The translations under genes were made by a program, and so were the position numbers. Shown piece after piece: positions 37,999-45,102 of a DNA stretch of 54,869 bases (position 1 is the stretch's first letter; every line of letters begins with the position of its first letter). The notes beneath the pieces were generated by a model. That model worked only from the letters and a program-made list of their open reading frames with translations. It did no database searches and was not told the origin of the DNA. This DNA is from a virus. The stretch lies in the IMG/VR virus record IMGVR_UViG_3300023109_001295, positions 1 to 54,869 of that record, one strand, 5' to 3'.

Positions 37999-38697
37999 TT
38001 ATTCTTGTACATATTCTTTGGTTAAGGGAAAGATATTGGTAATTACTCTTGCACATTCTACAGCAAGATCCATATGTTCTAACTGAGTACCGTTACCTGA
38101 TCGCAATTCAATATAATGAATCCATGATCTTAGTGTACCATTGACATATAATCTTGAGACTGTATTGCCTTCTGGTAAAACCGCTCTTGCTTGTTCTTTT
38201 GCGATTCCTTTATCAATTGCCCATTTATATAATTTTTCTGTTTCTCGAATGAAGTCCATTTGTTTCATTCTCCAATCTTCTGCTATTCTTCTTTGACCTT
38301 CGTCGTCCATATCAACTGCGATACTATTTTGACGATTCTTTGTATCTTGGAATCTTGCTTCGCGTGGTATCATTTCTAAATCTTCAAGTGGGTTTGCGTA
38401 TCTTTGGCTAAACTCTTGAAAGGAGAAACTACGATGTCTTAGTAGTTGACGAGCAATATCTCTTGTCGTTTCAACTTCTAAACAAACACTGACCATTTCC
38501 AAAGGTGACCAATGTTTATGCTTGATTAAATAATTAACAAGCTTACTATTTGTTGCTGTGTTGTTTTGATTACTAGGATTACTTACGCGAGCACAATATG
38601 CTACTAAACCTAATAAAGAATTATCTCCTTTAAGAACTTCCTTAGGAGACCCTACAATTGTAGGTACTTGACTATGACTAATCAATTTTACTTTCAT
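37999..38697 (-). CDS. thyX: flavin-dependent thymidylate synthase ThyX
   Basis: 232 residues. RHRSFSFQEFSQRY (residues 87-100) is the ThyX motif RHRxxSxxxxSxR; VETTRDIARQLL and LRSWIHYIELR follow. Makes dTMP from dUMP using FAD and methylene-THF, which GlyA can supply. Between the primase gene and nrdA in one leftward unit. Confidence 0.95.
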   Translation of the reverse strand: MKVKLISHSQVPTIVGSPKEVLKGDNSLLGLVAYCARVSNPSNQNNTATNSKLVNYLIKHKHWSPLEMVSVCLEVETTRDIARQLLRHRSFSFQEFSQRYANPLEDLEMIPREARFQDTKNRQNSIAVDMDDEGQRRIAEDWRMKQMDFIRETEKLYKWAIDKGIAKEQARAVLPEGNTVSRLYVNGTLRSWIHYIELRSGNGTQLEHMDLAVECARVITNIFPLTKEYVQE

Positions 38698-38703
38698 TAT
38701 ATA

Positions 38704-39729
38704 CTATGTCCTTTTCCATTGTTGAAATTTCAATTTAGCTTCCAAACCTCTATATGTTATTGTTCTCATTAAACTCTCAACGCAAGATATACTTCCATCA
38801 AGAACCATTTCATTAATATCTTTGCCAGGTACATTGTGTGGCCATATCACAACACTGTGTCCTGCATCGATTATACGTCCCATCCTTTTATGAATCTCTA
38901 AATTACGAGGTTCAGCATCAAAGACGAAGACTGCATTATCCACCTTTTCAAGCGAATTGGTATTTCCATCTGCTCCATTCATTGCGATTGCATTTGATAA
39001 GAACATACTATCAAGTGCACCTTCAACAACATAATACTTTTCGTTAAAGTTAACTTTGTCAAGTCCGTACAGTTTAGGTACTTCATCGAACATAATAGTT
39101 ATATAACGAAGGAACGCGTCAGGGTCCATTGACCTTGCCGATACTCCGAAACAATTGCCGTCTTTATCCAAGAACGGTATTACAAGTCGAGCTTCGTCTT
39201 TCTTAACGTTCTCGAACTTATTTGGTACTATCCCATTGATCCATTCTTTAAACTTAGGTGCAAAGTAAAGACGGTAATGGTGCTTAGAAGGAATAGACCT
39301 TTTATCTATATATTTCTTTACTGGGTGGTTATAATCAAGTTGGCTGATTTTTTTTAACTTTTTTAATGGATCCGAACGAGAGAATTGTGGTTCGGTAAAT
39401 TTGGTTGACTCTAGAGTTGATGTTACCGTTTCAACTGTGTTATTTGCTTTGCCGATGAATTTCTCAGCGACATAATCATTGTATGCTAACGGATCAACTG
39501 CCTTTAGAAAATTACCAAAGATATGACTTGCACCACAATTATGACAGAAGTAAAATAACTTATTGTCTTTTTCGAGGAGCCAACCACGTGCTTTTGATTT
39601 ATTCTTTTTAGAATCCCCACACAAGGGACAACGAAAGTTGATCTTGTATGGGTTTGTGTTTTTGATGCGATATCGGTCGAGTCGCCCTGCCAAATGTTGG
39701 GCGTACTGAATATCAACAAAGTCAAGCAT
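38704..39729 (-). CDS. DNA primase, T4 gp61-like
   Basis: 341 residues. N-terminal zinc ribbon (FRCPLCGD ... FYFCHNCGASH), a middle basic region, and a TOPRIM part with YYVVEGALDSMFL and VFVFDAEPRN. It makes RNA primers with the phage helicase on the lagging strand. Length equals T4 gp61 (342). Behind the early promoter at 39766-39794, heading the primase-thyX-nrdAB-ALAS unit. Confidence 0.92.
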   Translation of the reverse strand: MLDFVDIQYAQHLAGRLDRYRIKNTNPYKINFRCPLCGDSKKNKSKARGWLLEKDNKLFYFCHNCGASHIFGNFLKAVDPLAYNDYVAEKFIGKANNTVETVTSTLESTKFTEPQFSRSDPLKKLKKISQLDYNHPVKKYIDKRSIPSKHHYRLYFAPKFKEWINGIVPNKFENVKKDEARLVIPFLDKDGNCFGVSARSMDPDAFLRYITIMFDEVPKLYGLDKVNFNEKYYVVEGALDSMFLSNAIAMNGADGNTNSLEKVDNAVFVFDAEPRNLEIHKRMGRIIDAGHSVVIWPHNVPGKDINEMVLDGSISCVESLMRTITYRGLEAKLKFQQWKRT

Positions 39730-39765
39730 AATATAAAAATCCGAAAATATCTGTTATTGAATACT

Positions 39766-39794
39766 ATTATAACAAATAATAAGAAGGATGTCAA
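39766..39794 (-). promoter_or_regulatory. early promoter of the primase/nucleotide unit
   Basis: TTGACA (39789-39794) and TATAAT (39766-39771) on the minus strand, 17-base spacer. The genes to its left are closely packed down to about 32261, so one long transcript is likely. Confidence 0.88.
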
Positions 39795-40294
39795 CCAATA
39801 ATTTTAGTAAAATCCAATTTTGTTGCGATAAGGACTAATACTGCTCCTATACCGCCAACATACCATTTCCACTGATTCAAAGTAGATACTCTACCTTCGA
39901 TCTCAGAAATGCGTTTATCAAGATTGCCATTGAGTTTGCCCAAGGCTTCCATAATTTCTGCATTTCGTTCTGTGCGATGTCTTGCGTTATTATCAGATAG
40001 GCGTTGATGATCGTCTCGTGATGAAGATCTGTATTGCTCTAAACGGTCATGAACAATTGCTAGATCTTTAGCAGTTTCAAACTTGCTCGCTTCGATTTTT
40101 GAGTCAAGTGCTTCTATCTTGTCGGCCACGTTGTTTAAGATCTCGTGTTGTACCGCAACTCGCTTATCTCTTTCGGTTGACTTTTCAAGGATATATTCGT
40201 ACTTAGAGAAAAACTTCTCTATTTGTTTGATGTCCTTTTTGATTAAGGCAACATCGGTTTTTACACCAGAAAGATTCTGATCTATATCACTCAT
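39791..40294 (-). CDS. coiled-coil protein with C-terminal membrane anchor
   Basis: 167 residues: long amphipathic helix (about 1-135, heptad-like), then a membrane span (YVGGIGAVLVLIATKL, about 143-160). The layout resembles XhlA/holin-associated proteins and it lies next to the lysis genes, so a lysis role is possible. Has both an early promoter (40319-40347) and a late box (40352-40359). Confidence 0.55.
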   Translation of the reverse strand: MSDIDQNLSGVKTDVALIKKDIKQIEKFFSKYEYILEKSTERDKRVAVQHEILNNVADKIEALDSKIEASKFETAKDLAIVHDRLEQYRSSSRDDHQRLSDNNARHRTERNAEIMEALGKLNGNLDKRISEIEGRVSTLNQWKWYVGGIGAVLVLIATKLDFTKIIG

Positions 40295-40318
40295 AACTCT
40301 TTTTCCGTTTAGTGTTAA

Positions 40319-40347
40319 ATTATATCACAGAATACATTGTATGTCAA
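40319..40347 (-). promoter_or_regulatory. early sigma70-type promoter
   Basis: TTGACA (40342-40347) and TATAAT (40319-40324) on the minus strand, 17-base spacer. Drives 39791-40294. Confidence 0.82.
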
Positions 40348-40351
40348 CAAG

Positions 40352-40359
40352 TATTTATA
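40352..40359 (-). promoter_or_regulatory. T4-type late promoter box
   Basis: TATAAATA on the minus strand, just upstream of the early promoter of 39791-40294, giving that gene dual early/late control. Confidence 0.55.
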
Positions 40360-40403
40360 ACTATGGTTTGCCTTAAAGGCACTATTTAAAGATAATATCT
40401 TTT

Positions 40404-40931
40404 TTATTTTTTTTCTACTGCAAGACCAGCAGCAGGTTCGTCATCAATTGTTACATTCCTGTAATAAACTATGACTTCGCCGAGTTCACGAATATATCTT
40501 CTCAGCTCTTGGGTATTCTTAGCCATCATTTGATAATCACCAACGGTCATTGCCACAAAGACTATGTCTCCGTTGTTTTTCTTTTTCATTTCGTCTAAGA
40601 ACTTATCGAGGTAGGTGTATCCCACGGGCCATTCTGGATGTTCTCTTTCTTCTAAATTACAATCCTTAGGCCTTTTGGTTTTAGGTTTTCCATCGTCATC
40701 TATCTCACCTGTAGGTAGCTTTTTACAAGGATTAGTAACGATTGCTTCTGAGACTACATACCACTTTGGATCTTCTAAATTAATAGGACGTGGTAGTGTA
40801 GGTTGAATAATCTCAATCTTAACTGGTTTTGTTATGATCTCAACTTCTTTAGATCCGAATACGTTTTGAAGTGTACTACATCCGCTAAGGAACGTCAGGA
40901 GCATCAAGCTCGCTAATAGCTTTGCTGTCAT
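40404..40931 (-). CDS. outer-membrane lipoprotein, o-spanin-like
   Basis: 175 residues. Lipoprotein signal with lipobox LSGC (about residue 18), then a Pro-rich stretch and a helical C-terminus (NTQELRRYIRELGEVIVYY). It overlaps the upstream i-spanin-like gene by 47 bases, the normal arrangement of a two-component spanin pair. Longer than most o-spanins, so the middle part may have another role. Spanins fuse inner and outer membranes in the last step of lysis. Confidence 0.7.
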   Translation of the reverse strand: MTAKLLASLMLLTFLSGCSTLQNVFGSKEVEIITKPVKIEIIQPTLPRPINLEDPKWYVVSEAIVTNPCKKLPTGEIDDDGKPKTKRPKDCNLEEREHPEWPVGYTYLDKFLDEMKKKNNGDIVFVAMTVGDYQMMAKNTQELRRYIRELGEVIVYYRNVTIDDEPAAGLAVEKK

Positions 40932-41268
40932 TCTCTATATCTCCAAATACTTCTGCAGTACCATTATTGAATCTTAATTCCATAAGACCTGGTTTAGCAA
41001 GGGCAAGTTTATCAAAGTTATGTTTAGCAAATATAGCAAGGTACTGATCTTTCTCTTGCTCTATTGCATTATAATTACGTTGAAGGTTACCCAAAGATTT
41101 TGTTTGTTTCTCAAAGGACTCCGTGATAGCAGCAATGGCAGCTTTTTGTTCTGCCACAGCTCCTTCTAACTTAACGTTGTTTTCTTTGAGAGTTTGGTTT
41201 TCGTTATATAACCAATATCCACCAAGACTGAGTACCAATATGATTCCTATGAACAATTGGTTAAACAT
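40885..41268 (-). CDS. inner-membrane coiled-coil protein, i-spanin-like
   Basis: 127 residues. N-terminal membrane anchor (FIGIILVLSLGGYWLY), then a long coiled-coil-like helix (NENQTLKENNVKLEGAVAEQ onwards) exposed to the periplasm. It overlaps the lipoprotein gene and lies near the lysozyme, the usual Rz/Rz1 setting. Assignment is by layout, not sequence family. Confidence 0.7.
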   Translation of the reverse strand: MFNQLFIGIILVLSLGGYWLYNENQTLKENNVKLEGAVAEQKAAIAAITESFEKQTKSLGNLQRNYNAIEQEKDQYLAIFAKHNFDKLALAKPGLMELRFNNGTAEVFGDIENDSKAISELDAPDVP

Positions 41269-41269
41269 A

Positions 41270-41539
41270 TTACTCTTCTTCTGGTGTTTCTACTGACTCT
41301 ACGGTTTGACCTGTGCGTACGTCGACTTCATCAGCAACAATTCCATCTAAACCGGCTTCAGGCTCTGCTGCTAGGTTCATTGTTTCGACTTCTGCGACTT
41401 CAGGATGTTCCGCTGTCATGTCTTGATATTTTGTATTTAAAGCTGCTCTTACTCGAGATGTCATCTCATCATCAAAAGCTTGCTTTACCTTTAACGGATT
41501 GTTGTCTAAGGCTTGTGAAATTATGTCATTTACTGGCAT
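41270..41539 (-). CDS. small acidic phage protein, possibly virion-associated
   Basis: 89 residues from ATG 41539, chosen because GGAG lies 6 bases upstream; the ATG at 41551 has none. The N-terminal helix VNDIISQALDNNPLKVKQAF and very acidic C-terminus recall small prohead or structural proteins of T4-like phages. Preceded by the late box at 41571-41578. Confidence 0.55.
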   Translation of the reverse strand: MPVNDIISQALDNNPLKVKQAFDDEMTSRVRAALNTKYQDMTAEHPEVAEVETMNLAAEPEAGLDGIVADEVDVRTGQTVESVETPEEE

Positions 41540-41570
41540 GTTGTTCTCCATATTATATTGTTAGTAAATT

Positions 41571-41578
41571 TATTTATA
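41571..41578 (-). promoter_or_regulatory. T4-type late promoter box
   Basis: TATAAATA on the minus strand, overlapping the lysozyme stop. Drives 41270-41539 and probably the spanin-like pair. Confidence 0.65.
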
Positions 41579-42041
41579 CATTTTCCAAACGAACCATTAA
41601 TCTCTCGGCTCGGTTAGTAACTTGTTTGTGCCATTGAGAATCTCTACCCTCAACAGCGGCTTCTTTCCAATCTCCTTCGAGAATGGCTGCGTGCATTTTC
41701 TTGAATTTGCTTAATCTCGTACGACCCATATTAAACATCATATTAACCAAGATTTGTTGGACTTCATCCTCAAGGGCTTCAAAGATCCCGTCTTCGTATA
41801 GATGCTCGCATTCTGAGATTGCCAAGTCCAAATCATGCTCGAAACATTCTTTGACTCTTTCCTCAGTAATTGGGGATCCAACTTGAAGACCGAACTCGGG
41901 GTCACTGTCGAGAACCAGGTGTCCAACACCAAACGTAGGGTATCCGAGATGATCTTTGTATACTTCATATACTACACCCTCGTCTACTTTTAATTGTTCA
42001 AATACCGCCTCGCGGTCTAATTTTGTATCTTTAAAAAACAT
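41574..42041 (-). CDS. T4-type lysozyme (endolysin)
   Basis: 155 residues, near T4 lysozyme (164). KVDEGVVYEVYKDHLGYPTFGVGHLV aligns with the T4 active site: E21, D30 and T36 keep the spacing of T4 E11, D20 and T26. LVNMMFNMGRTRLSKF is the conserved second-lobe motif. It hydrolyses peptidoglycan; no signal peptide, so it needs a holin. Candidate holins are the small membrane proteins at 375-1139 or 39791-40294. Confidence 0.92.
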   Translation of the reverse strand: MFFKDTKLDREAVFEQLKVDEGVVYEVYKDHLGYPTFGVGHLVLDSDPEFGLQVGSPITEERVKECFEHDLDLAISECEHLYEDGIFEALEDEVQQILVNMMFNMGRTRLSKFKKMHAAILEGDWKEAAVEGRDSQWHKQVTNRAERLMVRLENV

Positions 42042-42053
42042 TTCTTTTCCTCT

Positions 42054-42404
42054 TTATGATAATGTAGAAAGATCTACTGTAGTTGTTCCTTGAAATTGTA
42101 ATAAGGACTCTACCTGACTTTCTGCAAAATCTTGAATATTGTTTGAGTAATAATCATCACCACCGGCATATTCATATCCCCATACTGTAATATCAAACGC
42201 GGTGTTAGCGGTTGTAACTTTTGTTACTTCACTGTTGGCATAATCTTCAGCACTTAATACAGCAATCATAGGCTGTTTAGAAAATACAGAGGCACCAGCA
42301 GAAACATCAAAAGTTTTAACGTTGATAGTAATCTTCTTAACGGTATTATCCGTATCGAGTTTTAACACTTCAACCAATTCTAAAACTTTATCGTATGTAG
42401 GCAT
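42054..42404 (-). CDS. phage protein, possibly structural
   Basis: 116 residues, beta-rich and acidic, with FDITVWGYEYAGGDDYYSNN. Lies between lysozyme and the structural genes. No domain recognised; the composition would suit a virion component. Confidence 0.5.
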   Translation of the reverse strand: MPTYDKVLELVEVLKLDTDNTVKKITINVKTFDVSAGASVFSKQPMIAVLSAEDYANSEVTKVTTANTAFDITVWGYEYAGGDDYYSNNIQDFAESQVESLLQFQGTTTVDLSTLS

Positions 42405-42407
42405 TGA

Positions 42408-43166
42408 TTAACCTGCTGAAGATCCCATTGCTGCTTTTGCAGCTGCACGTTCTTTATCACGTTCTTGTTTGCGCTTTTCGCGTTCTTTCTCAGTCTCATC
42501 ACGACCTTTCTGACGTTCTGCATCAGCTGCGTGTTTTAACTTGAGTCTTTCTTTTTCTTTATCTTGTTGATCTTTTAAACGATCAGTTTCAGATGCCTGT
42601 CTTGCTTTCATTTGAGCTTGAGCAACTGCATCTTCCATTTTAACTGTACCCATAATATCTCGAATACGTTTCTTATGTTTCTTGGCAGTCTTTTTAGAAA
42701 TGCCAGGTTCACCATCAGGACCTACTCCTAATCCGGCAATGTTTCCACCCCCAACATTATTTGTAGGTTCTTCTTCGATGTCGCGCTTTGCCGCTTCAGC
42801 AATCACTGCACCGTTTTCATCTATGAATCGTTGTAACGCTAAATCAAAGTCCTCTTCTAAAGATTCCTCTGTTAAATAGTTAGTTGCATCAATTCTTTGT
42901 TGTTCGCGTATCAACCATAAGGCTGATGCATACGAAGCAAGTTTTGTCTGTCCGCCAGGAAGCTTGCCTAATAGTTTCTTCAGATTCAAAATCATTTGGT
43001 CAAAATTACCAAACGCTTTCTTCTGCGCATTCTTCGAGAATTCCTTACGTTTGATTAGGATATTACCCTTCTCATCAATAATTCCTTCCTTATATGCCTC
43101 CCACTTTTCAAAGGGCGTAACTAGCCTTTTGATAAATGAGTACACTAAGAATAAATCTACTACCAT
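42408..43166 (-). CDS. virion-associated protein, unknown
   Basis: 252 residues. LVYSFIKRLVTPFEKWEAYK near the start recurs in structural proteins of marine T4-like phages, as I recall. The second half is a charged, Lys/Glu/Ala-rich helix (about 175-245). Probably a late structural or assembly protein. Confidence 0.55.
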   Translation of the reverse strand: MVVDLFLVYSFIKRLVTPFEKWEAYKEGIIDEKGNILIKRKEFSKNAQKKAFGNFDQMILNLKKLLGKLPGGQTKLASYASALWLIREQQRIDATNYLTEESLEEDFDLALQRFIDENGAVIAEAAKRDIEEEPTNNVGGGNIAGLGVGPDGEPGISKKTAKKHKKRIRDIMGTVKMEDAVAQAQMKARQASETDRLKDQQDKEKERLKLKHAADAERQKGRDETEKEREKRKQERDKERAAAKAAMGSSAG

Positions 43167-43541
43167 TTAAATTTCCCTCAACCTTGTTTCGATAAACACA
43201 TCACCATTTATAGATGCTGCGTTCATCATCAAATCATCGTATACTAACAACTCAGGCATATAGTTCAAATACTCCACGAACGGTTTTAAGAATTCGTGAT
43301 ACTCATGTAGGCGCATGAATAGCATATTTGTTGCCTGCGGTCCAAACACATTGAATATTACAATGAGATGGTTCAGAATTAACCTTTCTTTCAATTCGTC
43401 GTCTTGCCTATAACGAGAGAAGAGTTTACGGAGATATTGGAATCTCTTAATATCCTCTTCGAACTCTGACATCTCAGTACACTGAGGGTTGTCATAGTGT
43501 TTCATCGCGTATAGCAGAAAGGTTGATTCTGTCAAATTCAT
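43167..43541 (-). CDS. conserved phage protein, unknown
   Basis: 124 residues with RRYRQDDELKERLILNHLIV-like basic-helical middle (here FSRYRQDDELKERLILNHL) and NVFGPQATNMLFMRLHEYH. A conserved late-module protein in marine T4-like phages, by recollection. One base from the next gene. Role unknown. Confidence 0.6.
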   Translation of the reverse strand: MNLTESTFLLYAMKHYDNPQCTEMSEFEEDIKRFQYLRKLFSRYRQDDELKERLILNHLIVIFNVFGPQATNMLFMRLHEYHEFLKPFVEYLNYMPELLVYDDLMMNAASINGDVFIETRLREI

Positions 43542-43567
43542 AACAATAAAGGCTAACTCAGTTAAAG

Positions 43568-43864
43568 TTAAGCGTCAGCAACGACTGTATCATCTCCAGT
43601 ACCATCTACACCTAAGTCACCAGCAGCAACTGCTGTAACTTTCATCGGAACTAAGCATTCCGCGTAGTGACGGCCATTGGACGTATGATATAACCACCAA
43701 CCTGGTCCTTTAAGACCTTTAGCTCTGTTAGCTGCAACGCCTGCTTCTGTTAAGTCAACAAAGACTGCGTTGTCTTCGTCGTTTGACTTATTAGTATTGC
43801 CTGCGGCAGTTTCGAGCCACTTTGGTACGCTAGCTGCAGCGTCTGTCTTTCCCCATAGTGCCAT
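43568..43864 (-). CDS. small virion-type protein
   Basis: 98 residues starting MALWGKTDAAASVPKWL and including GPGWWLYHTSNGRHYAECLV, a pattern common to small structural proteins in marine myophages. Preceded by GGAG. Probably a late virion component. Confidence 0.6.
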   Translation of the reverse strand: MALWGKTDAAASVPKWLETAAGNTNKSNDEDNAVFVDLTEAGVAANRAKGLKGPGWWLYHTSNGRHYAECLVPMKVTAVAAGDLGVDGTGDDTVVADA

Positions 43865-43882
43865 TGTTATTCTCCTAATTTA

Positions 43883-44125
43883 TTATTTTAAAACTGTATA
43901 AAGTTCATCAACTAATTCAGCTTTCTTTTTTCGTTTATCAAGTTCAATACCTGCCTTACGACCTTCAGCCTCAAGATCAGCTTTTGTTAGTTTACCTAAC
44001 GCAGCTTTAGTAATCTTAGGACCTTTTGCAGTTGCAGCCTTTTTAGGCTCCTTAACTGGGTCAACTTTAGCAGGAGTCTTCTTGTCTAAACCAAATAGCT
44101 TTTTAATCCAATCAATCAAAAACAT
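43883..44125 (-). CDS. small SAP/LEM-like motif protein
   Basis: 80 residues. An amphipathic N-terminal helix (MFLIDWIKKLFGL) is followed by a Lys/Ala/Pro linker and a helix-turn-helix ending LTKADLEAEGRKAGIELDKR and KKKAELVDELY, which matches the SAP/Rho-N style DNA-binding fold. May link DNA to membrane or capsid. Confidence 0.6.
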   Translation of the reverse strand: MFLIDWIKKLFGLDKKTPAKVDPVKEPKKAATAKGPKITKAALGKLTKADLEAEGRKAGIELDKRKKKAELVDELYTVLK

Positions 44126-44151
44126 AATTTACTCCTATTATATAATAGAAA

Positions 44152-44442
44152 TTAACTACCGCAATTGCTAGCGGCTAATTTCTTTTTCTTTTCTGGCTCT
44201 TCCTCTATGGATTTCTCTGTAGTTTCTTCAGCCTTTTCGTTGTCTCCTTTCCAGTTCTTGTCAACGTAATCAAAGAATTCTTTTTTCTTTTCATCGCTTT
44301 CAAGTTCAGCTGGACTTTCGACTCCAAACTTTTTTAAACATTTTTGAAAGAATTCTTGATATTCAGAATCCTCTTCATTTTGTAAACGAGACATGACCAA
44401 TTGCTCAATCTTGCCTTCTATAATTTCTTTCCAGTTGGACAT
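44152..44442 (-). CDS. acidic phage protein, unknown
   Basis: 96 residues, strongly charged, helical N-terminus (MSNWKEIIEGKIEQLVMSRL) and a Glu/Lys-rich tail ending in NCGS. First gene after the late box at 44478-44485. Possibly a scaffold-type late protein. Confidence 0.55.
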   Translation of the reverse strand: MSNWKEIIEGKIEQLVMSRLQNEEDSEYQEFFQKCLKKFGVESPAELESDEKKKEFFDYVDKNWKGDNEKAEETTEKSIEEEPEKKKKLAASNCGS

Positions 44443-44477
44443 TTTAATTTCCTTCTTAATATTAGTGATATACTGTT

Positions 44478-44485
44478 TATTTATA
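44478..44485 (-). promoter_or_regulatory. T4-type late promoter box
   Basis: TATAAATA on the minus strand, about 36 bases before the start of 44152-44442. Confidence 0.65.
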
Positions 44486-44750
44486 ACAGTTTCGTTATCC
44501 GAATCTGTAAATTATCAATACCTTTAATTAAACGATGGTATTCACCCTCTTCAATCTTAAATCTTACTCCTGGCTCTAATAATAAAGGTAAACAGTTTTC
44601 TGGTTGAAATTGCCAACCATTTCCTGATATTACTTCAACTAAACGGTCTTCTTTATCTCTGTGCCAAACAAACTCCGACTGATCTTCATTAATATCAAAT
44701 GTACGAATATCATCAAGATCCGTATATGGTTTACCAGAAATAACTACCAC
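44481..44750 (-). CDS. phage protein with non-AUG start, unknown
   Basis: About 89 residues beginning near VVVISGKPYTDLDD. There is no in-frame ATG. The strong SD AAGGGAGG (44757-44750) is followed by an ATT codon at 44741 with good spacing; a GTG at 44750 is too close. It overlaps the end of 44731-45102 by 20 bases. Either a rare AUU start, coupling, or a frameshift from the upstream gene. Beta-rich, with CLPLLLEPGVRFKIEEGEY. Confidence 0.55.
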   Translation of the reverse strand: MVVISGKPYTDLDDIRTFDINEDQSEFVWHRDKEDRLVEVISGNGWQFQPENCLPLLLEPGVRFKIEEGEYHRLIKGIDNLQIRITKLL

Positions 44751-45102
44751 CTCCCTTGAGGCCAAGATCTTTTGCGTATTTAGGTAATCTACAGGCCCAG
44801 TATCCTGCAGACATTTTATCTGTTTTAGTATCGCAATTGTGTCTGCTTGCGAAGTTACGAGCCGCGTCTCTATCGTTGATTTTAGCAGTAAGCCCGCCTT
44901 TCTCATCGCCGAACTCAATCTTTTTGATATTACCTGTGTCAGGGTTTCTAACATAAACAACATACTTTTTATTTCCGCTTGAACGTTTAGGGGTATTTAA
45001 TTCTTGTTCTTCATCAAATTCAATCATCGGAGATTCTAAAGGAACAGTAACTCCTTCATATAATCCAAAACCTTCATGTTTCCACTCTGTAAATTTTTTC
45101 AT
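44731..45102 (-). CDS. phage protein with conserved Cys motif, virion module
   Basis: 123 residues. YVRNPDTGNIKKIEFGDEKG and RHNCDTKTDKMSAGYWACRL are conserved in a family found in structural regions of marine T4-like phages. It ends GGGSYFW. The start overlaps the RimK-like stop (TAATG-style). Function unknown; perhaps head or tail assembly. Confidence 0.65.
   Translation of the reverse strand: MKKFTEWKHEGFGLYEGVTVPLESPMIEFDEEQELNTPKRSSGNKKYVVYVRNPDTGNIKKIEFGDEKGGLTAKINDRDAARNFASRHNCDTKTDKMSAGYWACRLPKYAKDLGLKGGGSYFW

Noticed and set aside
40365-40402. Terminator after the o-spanin-like gene (TGCCTT/AAGGCA)
   Set aside because: A stem exists but is followed by A/C-rich sequence on the leftward strand with no T tract.
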